Below are positions 1 through 7,857 of a stretch of 64,000 nucleotides of DNA, in pieces. The number at the start of each line of letters is the position of its first letter. The stretch's first letter is position 1. The position numbers and the translations under genes were made by a program. The stretch comes from JAAZLS01 sp964585925. GTDB lineage: Bacteria > Bacillota > Dethiobacteria > DTU022. The notes beneath the pieces were generated by a model. The model was not told the DNA's origin. It searched no databases and saw only the letters and a program-made list of their open reading frames with translations. Location: contig CAZPFS010000005.1 in the NCBI GenBank assembly GCA_964585925.1, forward strand, positions 1 to 64,000, given 5' to 3'.

Positions 1-28
1 CACAAACCCCCTATCTCAAATAATTTGA

Positions 29-190
29 CAAAAAAATTGGCCACAAACGCTTAATATTATTGGCCTAACTGGTGATTGGGTTGGTCATGCAACTGCAAAA
101 CTAGGGAAAAATCAGGCATTATTAATTATAAGAGAGCCCGATCAGGGCTTATCAGTCACAGGCGGAAAAGAGAATGGATATTTAAAATAG
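29..190 (+). pseudogene. Possible decayed fragment of formate-tetrahydrofolate ligase
   Basis: A frame open from a TGA at 26-28 to a TAG at 188-190 (about 53 codons) has no ATG, GTG or TTG start. Its product contains LGKNQALLIIREP followed by GLSVTGGKENGY. From memory this resembles the formate-THF ligase segment LGKKAVxALREPSLGPxFG-KGGAAGGGY. The nucleotide-binding part that should precede it is absent. If the likeness is real, this is a heavily decayed remnant next to the rpmH promoter; it may equally be chance. The rest of 1-216 shows no gene and no canonical DnaA box (TTATCCACA), so oriC is not visible. Confidence 0.22.
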
Positions 191-216
191 GGTCACAATT
201 CCAAATACCGTTCAGC

Positions 217-245
217 TTGCATTGTCGCTTTTATTAAGGTATAAT
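217..245 (+). promoter_or_regulatory. SigA-type promoter of the rpmH operon
   Basis: TTGCAT at 217-222 and a consensus TATAAT at 240-245 are separated by exactly 17 nt. The -10 box lies 45 bp before the rpmH start, leaving a short leader with the RBS AGAAGGGG. No better promoter is visible nearer to rpmH. Confidence 0.65.
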
Positions 246-290
246 TTTTTATGTTTAGCCGGGTTTAAATAATATTAGAAGGGGCCATTT

Positions 291-425
291 ATGAAAAGAA
301 CTTTTCAACCCAAAAAAATTAGAAGAAAAAAAAGACATGGCTTTTTGCACCGCATGAGCACCAAAGCAGGCAGAATAGTAATAAAACAGCGGCGTCAAAA
401 AATGAGAAAACAAATTACGGCCTGA
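291..425 (+). CDS. rpmH: 50S ribosomal protein L34
   Basis: A 44-residue, very basic protein beginning MKRTFQPKKIRRKK and containing HGFLHRMSTKAGR, the hallmark L34 motif, followed by an Arg/Lys-rich tail. L34 is a small late-assembly protein of the large ribosomal subunit, and its full length here is normal for the family. The start ATG has the RBS AGAAGGGG upstream. Its TGA stop overlaps the ATG of rnpA (ATGA at 425), indicating translational coupling. As in most bacteria it opens the origin-flank operon rpmH-rnpA-yidD-yidC-jag. Confidence 0.97.
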   Translation: MKRTFQPKKIRRKKRHGFLHRMSTKAGRIVIKQRRQKMRKQITA

Positions 426-781
426 TGACAAATGTACCGCTGGGAAGGATCAGGAAAAGCCGGGAGTTCAGGTTAATTTACCGGCGAGGACGATTCATTG
501 TTTCCCGGAACATAGTAGTGTACATACTGCCAAACAACCAACCGGGGCACAGGTTGGGATTTTCAATCAGCAAAAAGATTGGAAATAGCGTTCAGCGTCA
601 TCGTATTAAAAGAATAATCAAAGAGGCCTTTCGCTCATTACAGGCAAAAATTAAACCGGGACAAGATCTGGTTATAGTAGCCCGGAAACCGGCGGTAAAC
701 ATGAATTACTGGCAAGCTCGGGAGGAGTTGTGGGCTGTTTGTCGAAAAGCAAGGCTTGTTATAAAAGTTTCTACAGACTGA
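425..781 (+). CDS. rnpA: Ribonuclease P protein component
   Basis: A 118-residue basic protein, normal length for RnpA, which binds the RNase P RNA and helps it mature the 5' ends of tRNAs. The N-terminal part reads RIRKSREFRLIYRRGRF, matching the usual KxxEFxxVYxxGR pattern. The RNR signature is recognisable as KKIGNSVQRHRIKRIIKEAF (residues about 50-70). The start overlaps the rpmH stop, so the two are probably co-translated. The RNase P RNA gene itself is not in this window. Confidence 0.95.
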   Translation: MTNVPLGRIRKSREFRLIYRRGRFIVSRNIVVYILPNNQPGHRLGFSISKKIGNSVQRHRIKRIIKEAFRSLQAKIKPGQDLVIVARKPAVNMNYWQAREELWAVCRKARLVIKVSTD

Positions 782-789
782 TCGCGAGA

Positions 790-1002
790 ATGGTGAAAGA
801 ACTAATTTTATTTATGCTCTTGTTTTATCAGAAGATTATCTCTCCACTGAAACCGCCGGTGTGCCGTTATTATCCTTCCTGTTCTCAGTACTTTTATGAA
901 GCGGTCAAAACCAAGGGAATAGCCAGAGGATGTTATCTGGGCATAAAACGCGTTCTGCGATGCCATCCATTTCACGCCGGTGGATATGATCCGGTGGAGT
1001 AA
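790..1002 (+). CDS. yidD: Membrane protein insertion efficiency factor YidD
   Basis: A 70-residue protein with the family signatures CRYYPSCSQY and CHPFHAGGYDPV. YidD is a small membrane-associated protein thought to assist YidC-dependent insertion. I place the start at ATG 790 (MVKELILFMLLFYQ), just after the rnpA stop, because the usual YidD N-terminus is a short hydrophobic helix. An ATG at 730 in the same frame would add 20 unrelated residues overlapping rnpA. It sits between rnpA and yidC, its invariant place. Confidence 0.93.
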   Translation: MVKELILFMLLFYQKIISPLKPPVCRYYPSCSQYFYEAVKTKGIARGCYLGIKRVLRCHPFHAGGYDPVE

Positions 1003-1013
1003 GGGGGAAAAAA

Positions 1014-1724
1014 ATGATTGATTCGATTGCCGGGTTTTTTAATACCGCGCTGAGTTATATTTACAACAACTTCAGCGGCCACAACTATGCAGTGGCGATC
1101 ATAATACTTACCCTATTGGTCAAGATAATTACCTATCCTCTCAACAATCAGCAGATACAATCGGCCAAAAGGATGCAGGCCATTCAACCGGAAATAAAAC
1201 GTCTCCAGGAAAAATATAAAAATGATAAGCAAAAACAGAATCAAGCCGTAACGGACCTGTTAAGGGAAAAAAAGATCAACCCCATGGCCGGTTGCCTCCC
1301 GCTGATAATTCAATTCCCGATATTGATCGGTATATTCCGGGTCCTGAGCAACCCCGCCAAATTTGGCATTTTAGATATTCCAAATTTCAGCTCTTACCTG
1401 ATACCCTCATTTACCCTGTGGGGTGATCTGCTGTCCCCGGACCCTTTTTACATTTTTCCCATATTGTCGGGGGTCAGCACTTTTTTGTATCAGCGGATAA
1501 CCATGACCGATCCCAATCAAAAGATGATGCTTTACCTGATGCCGGCCCTGATTACCTATTTGAGCTTTAAATTCCCCATGGGTCTTGTCTTGTACTGGGT
1601 GATGAACAATCTGTTTTCTTTGGGACAGCATTATGTGGTCATGCATAGGGAAAGAGAGGGAACAGAACAGGAGAAAGACAGGGAGAAAGGGGAATCCAAG
1701 GAAAGGAAAGGCAAGAATAAATGA
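1014..1724 (+). CDS. yidC: YidC/Oxa1-family membrane protein insertase
   Basis: A 236-residue polytopic protein of the YidC/Oxa1/SpoIIIJ family, which inserts membrane proteins with or without SecYEG. The first transmembrane segment carries LLVKIITYPL, where Lys replaces the Arg of the hydrophilic groove of Bacillus SpoIIIJ. A charged cytoplasmic loop (SAKRMQAIQPEIKRLQEKY) follows, then three further hydrophobic segments and a highly charged Lys/Glu-rich tail. There is no N-terminal lipobox, so it seems not to be a lipoprotein. Its stop overlaps the jag ATG. Confidence 0.93.
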   Translation: MIDSIAGFFNTALSYIYNNFSGHNYAVAIIILTLLVKIITYPLNNQQIQSAKRMQAIQPEIKRLQEKYKNDKQKQNQAVTDLLREKKINPMAGCLPLIIQFPILIGIFRVLSNPAKFGILDIPNFSSYLIPSFTLWGDLLSPDPFYIFPILSGVSTFLYQRITMTDPNQKMMLYLMPALITYLSFKFPMGLVLYWVMNNLFSLGQHYVVMHREREGTEQEKDREKGESKERKGKNK

Positions 1725-2341
1725 AAGCCATGGAAGCTACCGGAAAAACAGTAGAGGAAGCGGTACAAAAGGCCATTGATCGCTTGGGGATAAATAAAAG
1801 CCATGCCCAGGTGCAGGTGCTGGACGAGCCCAATCAAGGGCTGTTTGGCTTTCTGGGCAATAAAAGCGCCAGAGTATTGGTAACCATGCGGTATGAGCCG
1901 ACAGAATACCTGCAACAATACCTGGAGGAAATGCTTGTCCTGATGAGAGTGGACGGAAAGGTCAGGGTAACAGAGGATGAAGATGCATATTATGTCAATA
2001 TTGAAGGCCCCTGCAGCGGAGTATTAATCGGGCGTCGGGGGAAAACTCTGAATGAAATTCAATACCTGGCCGGTATTATTGTCAGGAGACGGTATCCCGG
2101 GGAACCCAAAAGGGTGATTGTGGATGCTGGAGGTTACCGGCAGCGCAGGGAGCAAACCCTCCACAGACTGGCGGAAAACGCAGCGGACCGGGTATTGTCT
2201 GCCGGGAGGGAAATATCATTGGAACCAATGCCCCCCCAGGAAAGGCGCATTATCCATCTGGCCTTACAGGAATACAGCGGGGTTTATACTTACAGTACGG
2301 GAGAAGATCCTTATAGAAAGGTAATTATAGCGCCAAAATGA
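1721..2341 (+). CDS. jag: RNA-binding protein Jag/KhpB (Jag-N, KH, R3H domains)
   Basis: A 206-residue protein with the three Jag parts in order. The Jag-N domain (about 1-50) ends in GLFGFLGNKSARV. A KH domain carries the GxxG loop IGRRGKTLNEIQ (about residue 104 on). The R3H domain carries the REQTLHRLAENAADRV and EPMPPQERRIIHLAL segments. The family binds RNA and affects cell elongation and sporulation in Gram-positives. It overlaps yidC by ATGA, as is usual. Confidence 0.93.
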   Translation: MKAMEATGKTVEEAVQKAIDRLGINKSHAQVQVLDEPNQGLFGFLGNKSARVLVTMRYEPTEYLQQYLEEMLVLMRVDGKVRVTEDEDAYYVNIEGPCSGVLIGRRGKTLNEIQYLAGIIVRRRYPGEPKRVIVDAGGYRQRREQTLHRLAENAADRVLSAGREISLEPMPPQERRIIHLALQEYSGVYTYSTGEDPYRKVIIAPK

Positions 2342-2357
2342 CTTCGGCCATATCGGG

Positions 2358-2393
2358 CCGCCTTTCCGAATCGGGAGGCGGTATTTTACTTTA
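2358..2393 (+). terminator. Probable intrinsic terminator after jag
   Basis: CCGCCT (2358-2363) pairs with AGGCGG (2376-2381), with CCG/CGG continuing the stem inside. The stem is followed by TATTTTACTTT. The T tract is interrupted, so termination may be partial and mnmE may receive read-through. Confidence 0.45.
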
Positions 2394-2421
2394 CGGGGCT
2401 ATTTCTTGCGGGGTTGGGTAA

Positions 2422-3822
2422 ATGGGAAATAAAGGGAATATAAATCTGGGAGATACCATAGCCGCCATCAGTACCCCTTTGGGGGAGGGAGGTATCGGGA
2501 TAGTACGCATAAGCGGCCCTGAAGCGTTTGATATAGGGCAAAAAATATTTTATCCCGCCTGGGGGCCCAAAAAACCTTACCCTAAAAACCGTTATTTATA
2601 TCGCGGTTATATCAAAAACCGGGCCGGTGAAATATTGGACGAGGTGCTCGTTTCATTTATGAAAGGCCCGCATACATTTACCAGGGAAGATATTGTGGAA
2701 ATTAACGGGCATGGCGGAGCAATGGTTTTGAGGATGGTTCTGGGGGAAGTGCTAGCCGCCGGGGCGAGGGTGGCCGAACCGGGGGAGTTTACCCGAAGGG
2801 CATTTTTGAGCGGCCGCATAGATCTCAGTCAGGCTGAGAATATGCTGAAACTCATCAGAGCCCGTTCAGAGAAAGCGATCAAGATAGCTGCCGCCAATAT
2901 AAAGGGGATCTTGTCCGGCGAAATTACAAAATTGAGACAGCAGGCAATGGAAATATTGGCCCATTTGGAGGCGGCACTTGATTTTCCGGATGAACTATCC
3001 GGGGATGAACCTGTCACCGAACAGCTGTCAGAAATTGATACACTGGAGAGAGGACTGGAAAAACTGGTGAAAGGTGCCGACCGGGGGCTTATGTTCCAGG
3101 AAGGGGTGGCTACAGCCATTGTGGGAAAGCCGAACGTCGGAAAATCATCGCTGTTAAATGCCCTGTTGGGTCAGCAGAGGGCGATTGTTCATGAAATACC
3201 GGGTACTACCAGGGATATTCTGGAAGGATTGGTGCCCCTTTCGGGATTTACAATCCGGCTTATAGATACAGCGGGAATACACGGAGCAGAGGATCCGGTG
3301 GAAAAAATCGGGGTGGAAAGATCGAGAGCGGCTGCCGGGCAAGCCCGTCTGCTATTGGTGGTATTTGACGGCTCATCACCGATGACTGCGCAGGATGAAA
3401 CAATTGTCAGCCTGAAACAGGCCGGACAAAAGACAGTGTTTGTGGTCAATAAAAAAGATCTGGGGGTCCGGGAAGACTATAAACAGCTAGAAGAAAGATT
3501 CCCAGATATTCCAGTGATCTATACCTCGGCGCTCAAAAAACAAGGATTAGACGAGCTGGAAGAAGCTATCACCCGACAACTGGAATTGGATCCGGTTGGT
3601 GAAGAGGTAGATCCGCTTTTGGTTTCGATGCGTCATGTGGAGCTGGTGGCCGCTGCACTGGATTGTATCCGGAAAGCCGGAGCCATGAGGGCGAAGGAAC
3701 CCCTGGAGCTGATAAGTTTGGAGGTTCGTCTGGCCTGGGAAAAACTCGGGGAGGTTACCGGGGAAACGGCAACAGACGAACTGTTGGACTTTATATTCAA
3801 CGAATTTTGTATAGGAAAATAG
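2422..3822 (+). CDS. mnmE: tRNA uridine-5-carboxymethylaminomethyl modification GTPase
   Basis: A 466-residue protein, normal length for MnmE/TrmE. The N-terminal formyl-THF-binding domain starts with DTIAAISTPLGEGGIGIVRISG. The helical domain holds an inserted GTPase with P-loop GKPNVGKSS (about residue 234), the G2 region PGTTRD and switch DTAG (about 281). The C-terminus is the invariant FCIGK with the catalytic Cys. With MnmG it modifies U34 of tRNAs decoding NNA/NNG. MnmG usually follows directly, but here rsmG comes next and no mnmG is present in the window. Confidence 0.97.
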   Translation: MGNKGNINLGDTIAAISTPLGEGGIGIVRISGPEAFDIGQKIFYPAWGPKKPYPKNRYLYRGYIKNRAGEILDEVLVSFMKGPHTFTREDIVEINGHGGAMVLRMVLGEVLAAGARVAEPGEFTRRAFLSGRIDLSQAENMLKLIRARSEKAIKIAAANIKGILSGEITKLRQQAMEILAHLEAALDFPDELSGDEPVTEQLSEIDTLERGLEKLVKGADRGLMFQEGVATAIVGKPNVGKSSLLNALLGQQRAIVHEIPGTTRDILEGLVPLSGFTIRLIDTAGIHGAEDPVEKIGVERSRAAAGQARLLLVVFDGSSPMTAQDETIVSLKQAGQKTVFVVNKKDLGVREDYKQLEERFPDIPVIYTSALKKQGLDELEEAITRQLELDPVGEEVDPLLVSMRHVELVAAALDCIRKAGAMRAKEPLELISLEVRLAWEKLGEVTGETATDELLDFIFNEFCIGK

Positions 3823-3837
3823 GCTGTCAGGGGGAAA

Positions 3838-4545
3838 TTGCCGATAGACCCTTTGCTTAAAATTAGGGAAGCCGTTAAGGAAATGTTGGGGTTGCTGTCA
3901 TTACCTGCCGGGATCAGGGAAGTAGAGAAACTTGCAAATTATCTGTCGCTGATACAGTTAGGGGCCCGGAACCATCGCCTGGTAGGAGACAAAGACCTGC
4001 ACACACTGATTTACAAACATCTGTTTGATTCGCTGTACCCGTTAACGGTGATGAAACTAGAGAAAGAACCGCTCATGGATCTGGGAACAGGGGCTGGGTT
4101 GCCAGGAGTGCCCTTGAAAATATTCTTACCGGAACTACCGGTATATTTGGTGGATTCGAATCACCGTAAAATGAATTTTGTCAAACACGTATGCCGGGAT
4201 CTGAAACTAAAAAAAGTAATTTACTTAACCGACAGAGCGGAACGTTTGGCAGGTGATGTTCAATACCGGGAAACTTTCGGATATGTGTTCAGCAGGGCGC
4301 TGGCGCGGGTTAATTTGCTGGTCGAGATGGCCCTTCCGTTTGTTGCCCCGGGAGGGCAGTTGGTGATGTACAAAGGACCGGCAGCGCAAATTGAGTTGAC
4401 CCGGGCGCAATCCAGGGTGAAGTTATTGGGGGGGCGGGTTAATTCAATGGAGTCCTACAAATTACCTACGGGTGAACAACGGGTACTAATTGTTATTGAA
4501 AAAACTGCAGGATCTTCCTCCGGGCATGACCGTGAACGGATCTGA
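3838..4545 (+). CDS. rsmG: 16S rRNA (guanine-527-N7)-methyltransferase
   Basis: A 235-residue SAM-dependent methyltransferase, normal length for RsmG (GidB). The substrate-recognition start IQLGARNHRLVGDKDL and HLFDSLYPL precede the SAM-binding motif LMDLGTGAGLPGVPLKIFLP (about residue 80). The later motif FSRALARVNLLVEMALPFV is also typical. The only workable start is TTG at 3838, preceded by AGGGGG. It follows mnmE by 15 bp and is probably co-transcribed with it. Confidence 0.93.
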   Translation: MPIDPLLKIREAVKEMLGLLSLPAGIREVEKLANYLSLIQLGARNHRLVGDKDLHTLIYKHLFDSLYPLTVMKLEKEPLMDLGTGAGLPGVPLKIFLPELPVYLVDSNHRKMNFVKHVCRDLKLKKVIYLTDRAERLAGDVQYRETFGYVFSRALARVNLLVEMALPFVAPGGQLVMYKGPAAQIELTRAQSRVKLLGGRVNSMESYKLPTGEQRVLIVIEKTAGSSSGHDRERI

Positions 4546-4719
4546 TGTCGTGCAGGCAAGAAATTCTTTTTTATGAAGGATTGTCCGGTTAATTGTCAAA
4601 TAACCATAAGTGCAGGCGACCTGCAAACAAAGGCGATACATAAAATATTCCATCCCGCGGCATGGCTCTGATTGCTGCCGGGGGCAAATATAAAGATAAT
4701 GGATACACGGAGTGATAAA

Positions 4720-5553
4720 ATGGCCCAACCTGAACATGAATCACCAGCAGGAAAAATAGAGGATATTGATCTGGGTAGTATAACTTTGAATCCATATCAG
4801 CCGCGGACCGTGTTTTGTAAAAATAAAATACGGGAACTGGCTCAATCCATCAAGACCTATGGACTGTTGCAGCCAATCATTGTTCGAAAAAACAGAAAAT
4901 CCTACCAACTGGTGGCCGGCGAACGAAGATTGATGGCTTGCCGGGAACTGGGATGGAAAACCATTCCGGCGGTGATCAGAGATATTGGGGACAGCGGCAT
5001 TGCCGCCATTGCCCTAATCGAGAATTTGCAGCGGGAAGATCTGAATCTTGTTGAAGAAGCCGAGGGCTATATCAGGCTGTTAAAAGAGTTCGGATATACA
5101 CAGGAGGCGCTGGCTCAGAGAATCGGGAAAAGCCAGGCCACCATTGCCAACAAAATCAGGCTGCTCAAACTGCCTGGGCAGATAAAATCTGGGATGGCGG
5201 AGGGATTAATTACAGAACGGCATGCCAGGGCCTTGCTCAAGTTGCCGGAAGAGGCTCTTCAGCAAAAAGTATACAATGAAGCGGTTGCTGAAAATCTTAC
5301 GGTAAAGCAGGTGGAACAACTGGTAGATCGGCTGATAGAAACCAAACCCCAGCCAACACCCAAGAGGAGCAGTAAAATGGTGATCAGGGATCTGCGCATC
5401 TTTTTAAACACCATCCATCAGGCGGTAAAAATCATTGAAAAGTCCGGCCTGGATCCACAGGTGTTGGAGCATGAGCGCCTGGAATACTATGAGGTTATTA
5501 TTCGCCTCCCCAAATTGACCGAATCCGGCGGAGGGGACACCACCTCCGCTTAA
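4720..5553 (+). CDS. noc: Nucleoid occlusion protein Noc (ParB family CTPase)
   Basis: A 277-residue ParB-family protein. The N-terminal CTP-binding domain has AGERR (about 66-70) and ENLQRED (about 101-107); a helix-turn-helix, TQEALAQRIGKSQATIANK, follows. The four positions that I recall as separating ParB (R,T,A/G,G) from Noc (Q,K,K,R) read Q139, K145, K150 and R167, all Noc-like. The gene lies between rsmG and parA, as Bacillus noc does. No amphipathic membrane helix is evident at the N-terminus. ATG 4720 is chosen because GGAG lies 7 nt upstream; TTG 4672 and ATG 4699 in frame have poorer sites. Confidence 0.85.
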   Translation: MAQPEHESPAGKIEDIDLGSITLNPYQPRTVFCKNKIRELAQSIKTYGLLQPIIVRKNRKSYQLVAGERRLMACRELGWKTIPAVIRDIGDSGIAAIALIENLQREDLNLVEEAEGYIRLLKEFGYTQEALAQRIGKSQATIANKIRLLKLPGQIKSGMAEGLITERHARALLKLPEEALQQKVYNEAVAENLTVKQVEQLVDRLIETKPQPTPKRSSKMVIRDLRIFLNTIHQAVKIIEKSGLDPQVLEHERLEYYEVIIRLPKLTESGGGDTTSA

Positions 5554-5596
5554 AAATACCTGACCAGGGCACCGATCACAAACGAGGAGGCGCAAC

Positions 5597-6355
5597 ATGT
5601 CCCGTATTATAGCAATTGCCAATCAAAAAGGGGGGGTGGGGAAGACAACAACGGCCGTAAATTTATCGGCTGCGCTGGCGCATTGTGATCAAAAGGTGTT
5701 GATGATAGATATCGACCCGCAGGGAAACGCTACCAGCGGGATCGGATTTCCCAAAACAGGAATAAAATATTGTATTTATGACGCATTAATAAATGCGGTC
5801 CCATTAGATCGGATAATCACCCCATCTTCTTGGGAAAGGTTGGACATTGTTCCGGCAACTATAAAACTTGCCGGTGCGGAAATAGAGTTGGTACCAACCA
5901 TTAACCGGGAAACAAAGCTGAAACAGGCTCTTCGGCAACTTGACCGGGATTATGACTATATTCTGATCGACTGCCCTCCCTCCCTGGGATTATTGACAAT
6001 TAATGCCCTTACGGCTGCCGACGAGGTGTTGATTCCCATACAGTGTGAGTACTACGCCCTGGAAGGTCTGGGCCAGCTGATAAATACCATAAATTTGGTG
6101 AGGAAGCATCTGAATGAAAAATTGGCCATTATGGGGGTAGTGCTGACCATGTATGACGGACGGACCAACCTGTCGGAACAGGTGGCAGACGAGGTCAGGA
6201 CGTATTTCAAGGATCTGGTGTATAAAACGATAATTCCACGCAACATACGCTTAAGCGAAGCACCAAGCCACGGAGAACCTATAATTATTTATGACCCCCG
6301 TTGCCGGGGTTCGGAAGTATATTTGGACCTGGCCCAGGAGGTGATTTGTAAATGA
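5597..6355 (+). CDS. parA: Chromosome-partitioning ATPase ParA/Soj
   Basis: A 252-residue MinD/ParA-type ATPase. The deviant Walker A motif KGGVGKTTT stands at about residues 10-18, with the Walker A' segment VLMIDIDPQGNATSG and the Walker B region YILIDCPPSLGLL. Length and motifs match chromosomal Soj rather than plasmid ParA, since there is no N-terminal HTH. It binds DNA as an ATP dimer and drives ParB-parS segregation. In Bacillus, Soj also controls DnaA. The RBS GAGGAGG precedes ATG 5597, and the stop overlaps parB. Confidence 0.96.
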   Translation: MSRIIAIANQKGGVGKTTTAVNLSAALAHCDQKVLMIDIDPQGNATSGIGFPKTGIKYCIYDALINAVPLDRIITPSSWERLDIVPATIKLAGAEIELVPTINRETKLKQALRQLDRDYDYILIDCPPSLGLLTINALTAADEVLIPIQCEYYALEGLGQLINTINLVRKHLNEKLAIMGVVLTMYDGRTNLSEQVADEVRTYFKDLVYKTIIPRNIRLSEAPSHGEPIIIYDPRCRGSEVYLDLAQEVICK

Positions 6356-7215
6356 CCGAAAAAAGAAGGTTGGGGCGGGGGCTGGGGGCGCTTATTCCAG
6401 ACACCACCGACAGCGGCGCTTCTTTACGGGAAATTGATATTATACGGATCAAAACAAATCCGTTTCAGCCCAGAGGACAGTTTGATCAGGAAAAATTGCA
6501 GGAATTGGCGGACTCTATCCGGGAACATGGGGTGGTACAGCCGGTAATCGTTTCACCGGGAAAAGACGGCTATACACTGGTGGCCGGAGAGAGAAGGCTC
6601 AGGGCGGCACAATTGGCTGGACTTCATACCATACCCGCTCTGACCAGGGAAATGGAAAGCGGCACAATGCTGCAAATTGCCCTGATTGAAAATTTACAGC
6701 GCGAAGATTTAAATCCCATTGAGGAAGCCAGGGCATATCGTCAGCTTATGGAAGAATTTAATTATACCCAGGAGGAGCTGGCCCGGAGACTGGGAAAGAG
6801 CCGGCCGGCCATTGCCAATACCATCCGGCTGTTAGGCCTTTCTGATGACCTGCAGCAGGAGATAATTAGCGGCCGGATCACTGAGGGACAAGCAAGGCCC
6901 CTGCTCGCGATCTCCGATCCGGCCCTTCAGGCTGCGCTCGCCAGAAAAATTGTCCAGGAAAAGATGACTGTCAGGGAAGTGGAGAGGCTGATTGCAAAAG
7001 GGCGGGATAGTTTACAGTCCGATAAACGGGCGAAGTCCTCCCGGGCGGAACGAGATGCCGGGGACATATGGGAGGAATTGAGGGAAAAATTGCAGTATTA
7101 TTTGGGGACGAGAATTAAAATTAACCGTGGCTCCAGGGGGGGTACCATTGAAATAGAGTTCTACGAGGCGGAGGATCTGGAAAGATTGATTAGCCTGATA
7201 ATTCCGGAGGAATAG
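6352..7215 (+). CDS. parB: Chromosome-partitioning protein ParB/Spo0J
   Basis: A 287-residue ParB. The N-terminal RRLGRGLGALIP peptide is the ParA-stimulating segment; the CTP-binding motifs AGERRLRAA and ENLQRED follow. The helix-turn-helix has GKSRPAIANTIRLL. The specificity positions are R151, T157, G162 and G179, consistent with parS binding and unlike the neighbouring Noc. It overlaps parA by ATGA (6352-6355), and a perfect parS starts 4 bp after its stop. It loads SMC and positions the origin. Confidence 0.96.
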   Translation: MTEKRRLGRGLGALIPDTTDSGASLREIDIIRIKTNPFQPRGQFDQEKLQELADSIREHGVVQPVIVSPGKDGYTLVAGERRLRAAQLAGLHTIPALTREMESGTMLQIALIENLQREDLNPIEEARAYRQLMEEFNYTQEELARRLGKSRPAIANTIRLLGLSDDLQQEIISGRITEGQARPLLAISDPALQAALARKIVQEKMTVREVERLIAKGRDSLQSDKRAKSSRAERDAGDIWEELREKLQYYLGTRIKINRGSRGGTIEIEFYEAEDLERLISLIIPEE

Positions 7216-7218
7216 TTT

Positions 7219-7234
7219 TGTTTCACGTGAAACA
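7219..7234. promoter_or_regulatory. parS centromere site
   Basis: TGTTTCACGTGAAACA is the exact 16-bp consensus parS palindrome. The dyad extends outward with T/A pairs to 22 bp (7216-7237). It lies between the parB stop and the next gene, a normal place for an origin-proximal parS. It is the only exact copy I found in the window. Confidence 0.95.
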
Positions 7235-7344
7235 AAAAAGGGTTCCGGAGATTGGCAGCGAATTACATGTTTTAGGCAAAATTACACATCTTTTCAAGGT
7301 GGTGTTTTTTAATCAGCGGTATATGGGAAAAGCTGTCGCTCACA

Positions 7345-7827
7345 TTGCTGGCAAACCTGGATACGGCACTGGGTTGCCTGATCGCTGGGATGTTAATACT
7401 CCTAATATTGTGTCTGGTGTTGTATTTTCGGTTGGCTTCGCTCAAAAAAAATTATCAAAAGCTTATGTGCGGGAGAGAAAGGTTAAACTTGGAAGAGCTT
7501 TTTGATCATATCAATTCTCTCATCAAAACAGAGCAACAAAAAAATGACAATTTAGGTCATCGGGTAACAGCCCTGGAGGCCCGGACCTCTCGTCTAGTAG
7601 GATTGGGTCTGGTCCGGTTCAACGCTTTCCAGGATACGGGAAGTGATCTGAGCTTTTCCCTGGCCCTGGTTAATCATGCTGGGGATGGGGCGGTGGTCAC
7701 CAGTATTTTTGGACGGGAAGAGAACCGGTTGTACGGGAAACCGGTTGAACAGGGTGGCTCTCAGCACCCTTTGAGCCAAGAAGAACAGGTGGCTTTACGA
7801 AAAGCCCGAGAAACAATAAACAACTGA
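7345..7827 (+). CDS. DUF4446 family membrane protein
   Basis: A protein of about 160 residues with one N-terminal transmembrane segment (LIAGMLILLILCLVLYF) and a short coiled region. A conserved globular part, GLVRFNAFQDTGSDLSFSLALVN and AVVTSIFGREE, is typical of DUF4446, a family of unknown function. In Clostridia it is often found just after parB, as here. The start is uncertain. TTG 7345 gives only 10 residues before the helix, while a good RBS (AAGGTGG, about 7297-7303) points to a start near 7312, where the in-frame codon is ATC. Confidence 0.75.
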   Translation: MLANLDTALGCLIAGMLILLILCLVLYFRLASLKKNYQKLMCGRERLNLEELFDHINSLIKTEQQKNDNLGHRVTALEARTSRLVGLGLVRFNAFQDTGSDLSFSLALVNHAGDGAVVTSIFGREENRLYGKPVEQGGSQHPLSQEEQVALRKARETINN

Positions 7828-7857
7828 AATGTCTGTCCCTTTAATCGGAGGTGTGGT

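Noticed and set aside
1..290. oriC / DnaA-box cluster upstream of rpmH
   Set aside because: Only a weak likeness (TTGGCCACA) to the DnaA box is present; no cluster. oriC probably lies left of the window.
7218..7505. Open frame starting MFHVKQKR right after parB
   Set aside because: It starts inside parS and overlaps DUF4446 in another frame; the product resembles nothing.
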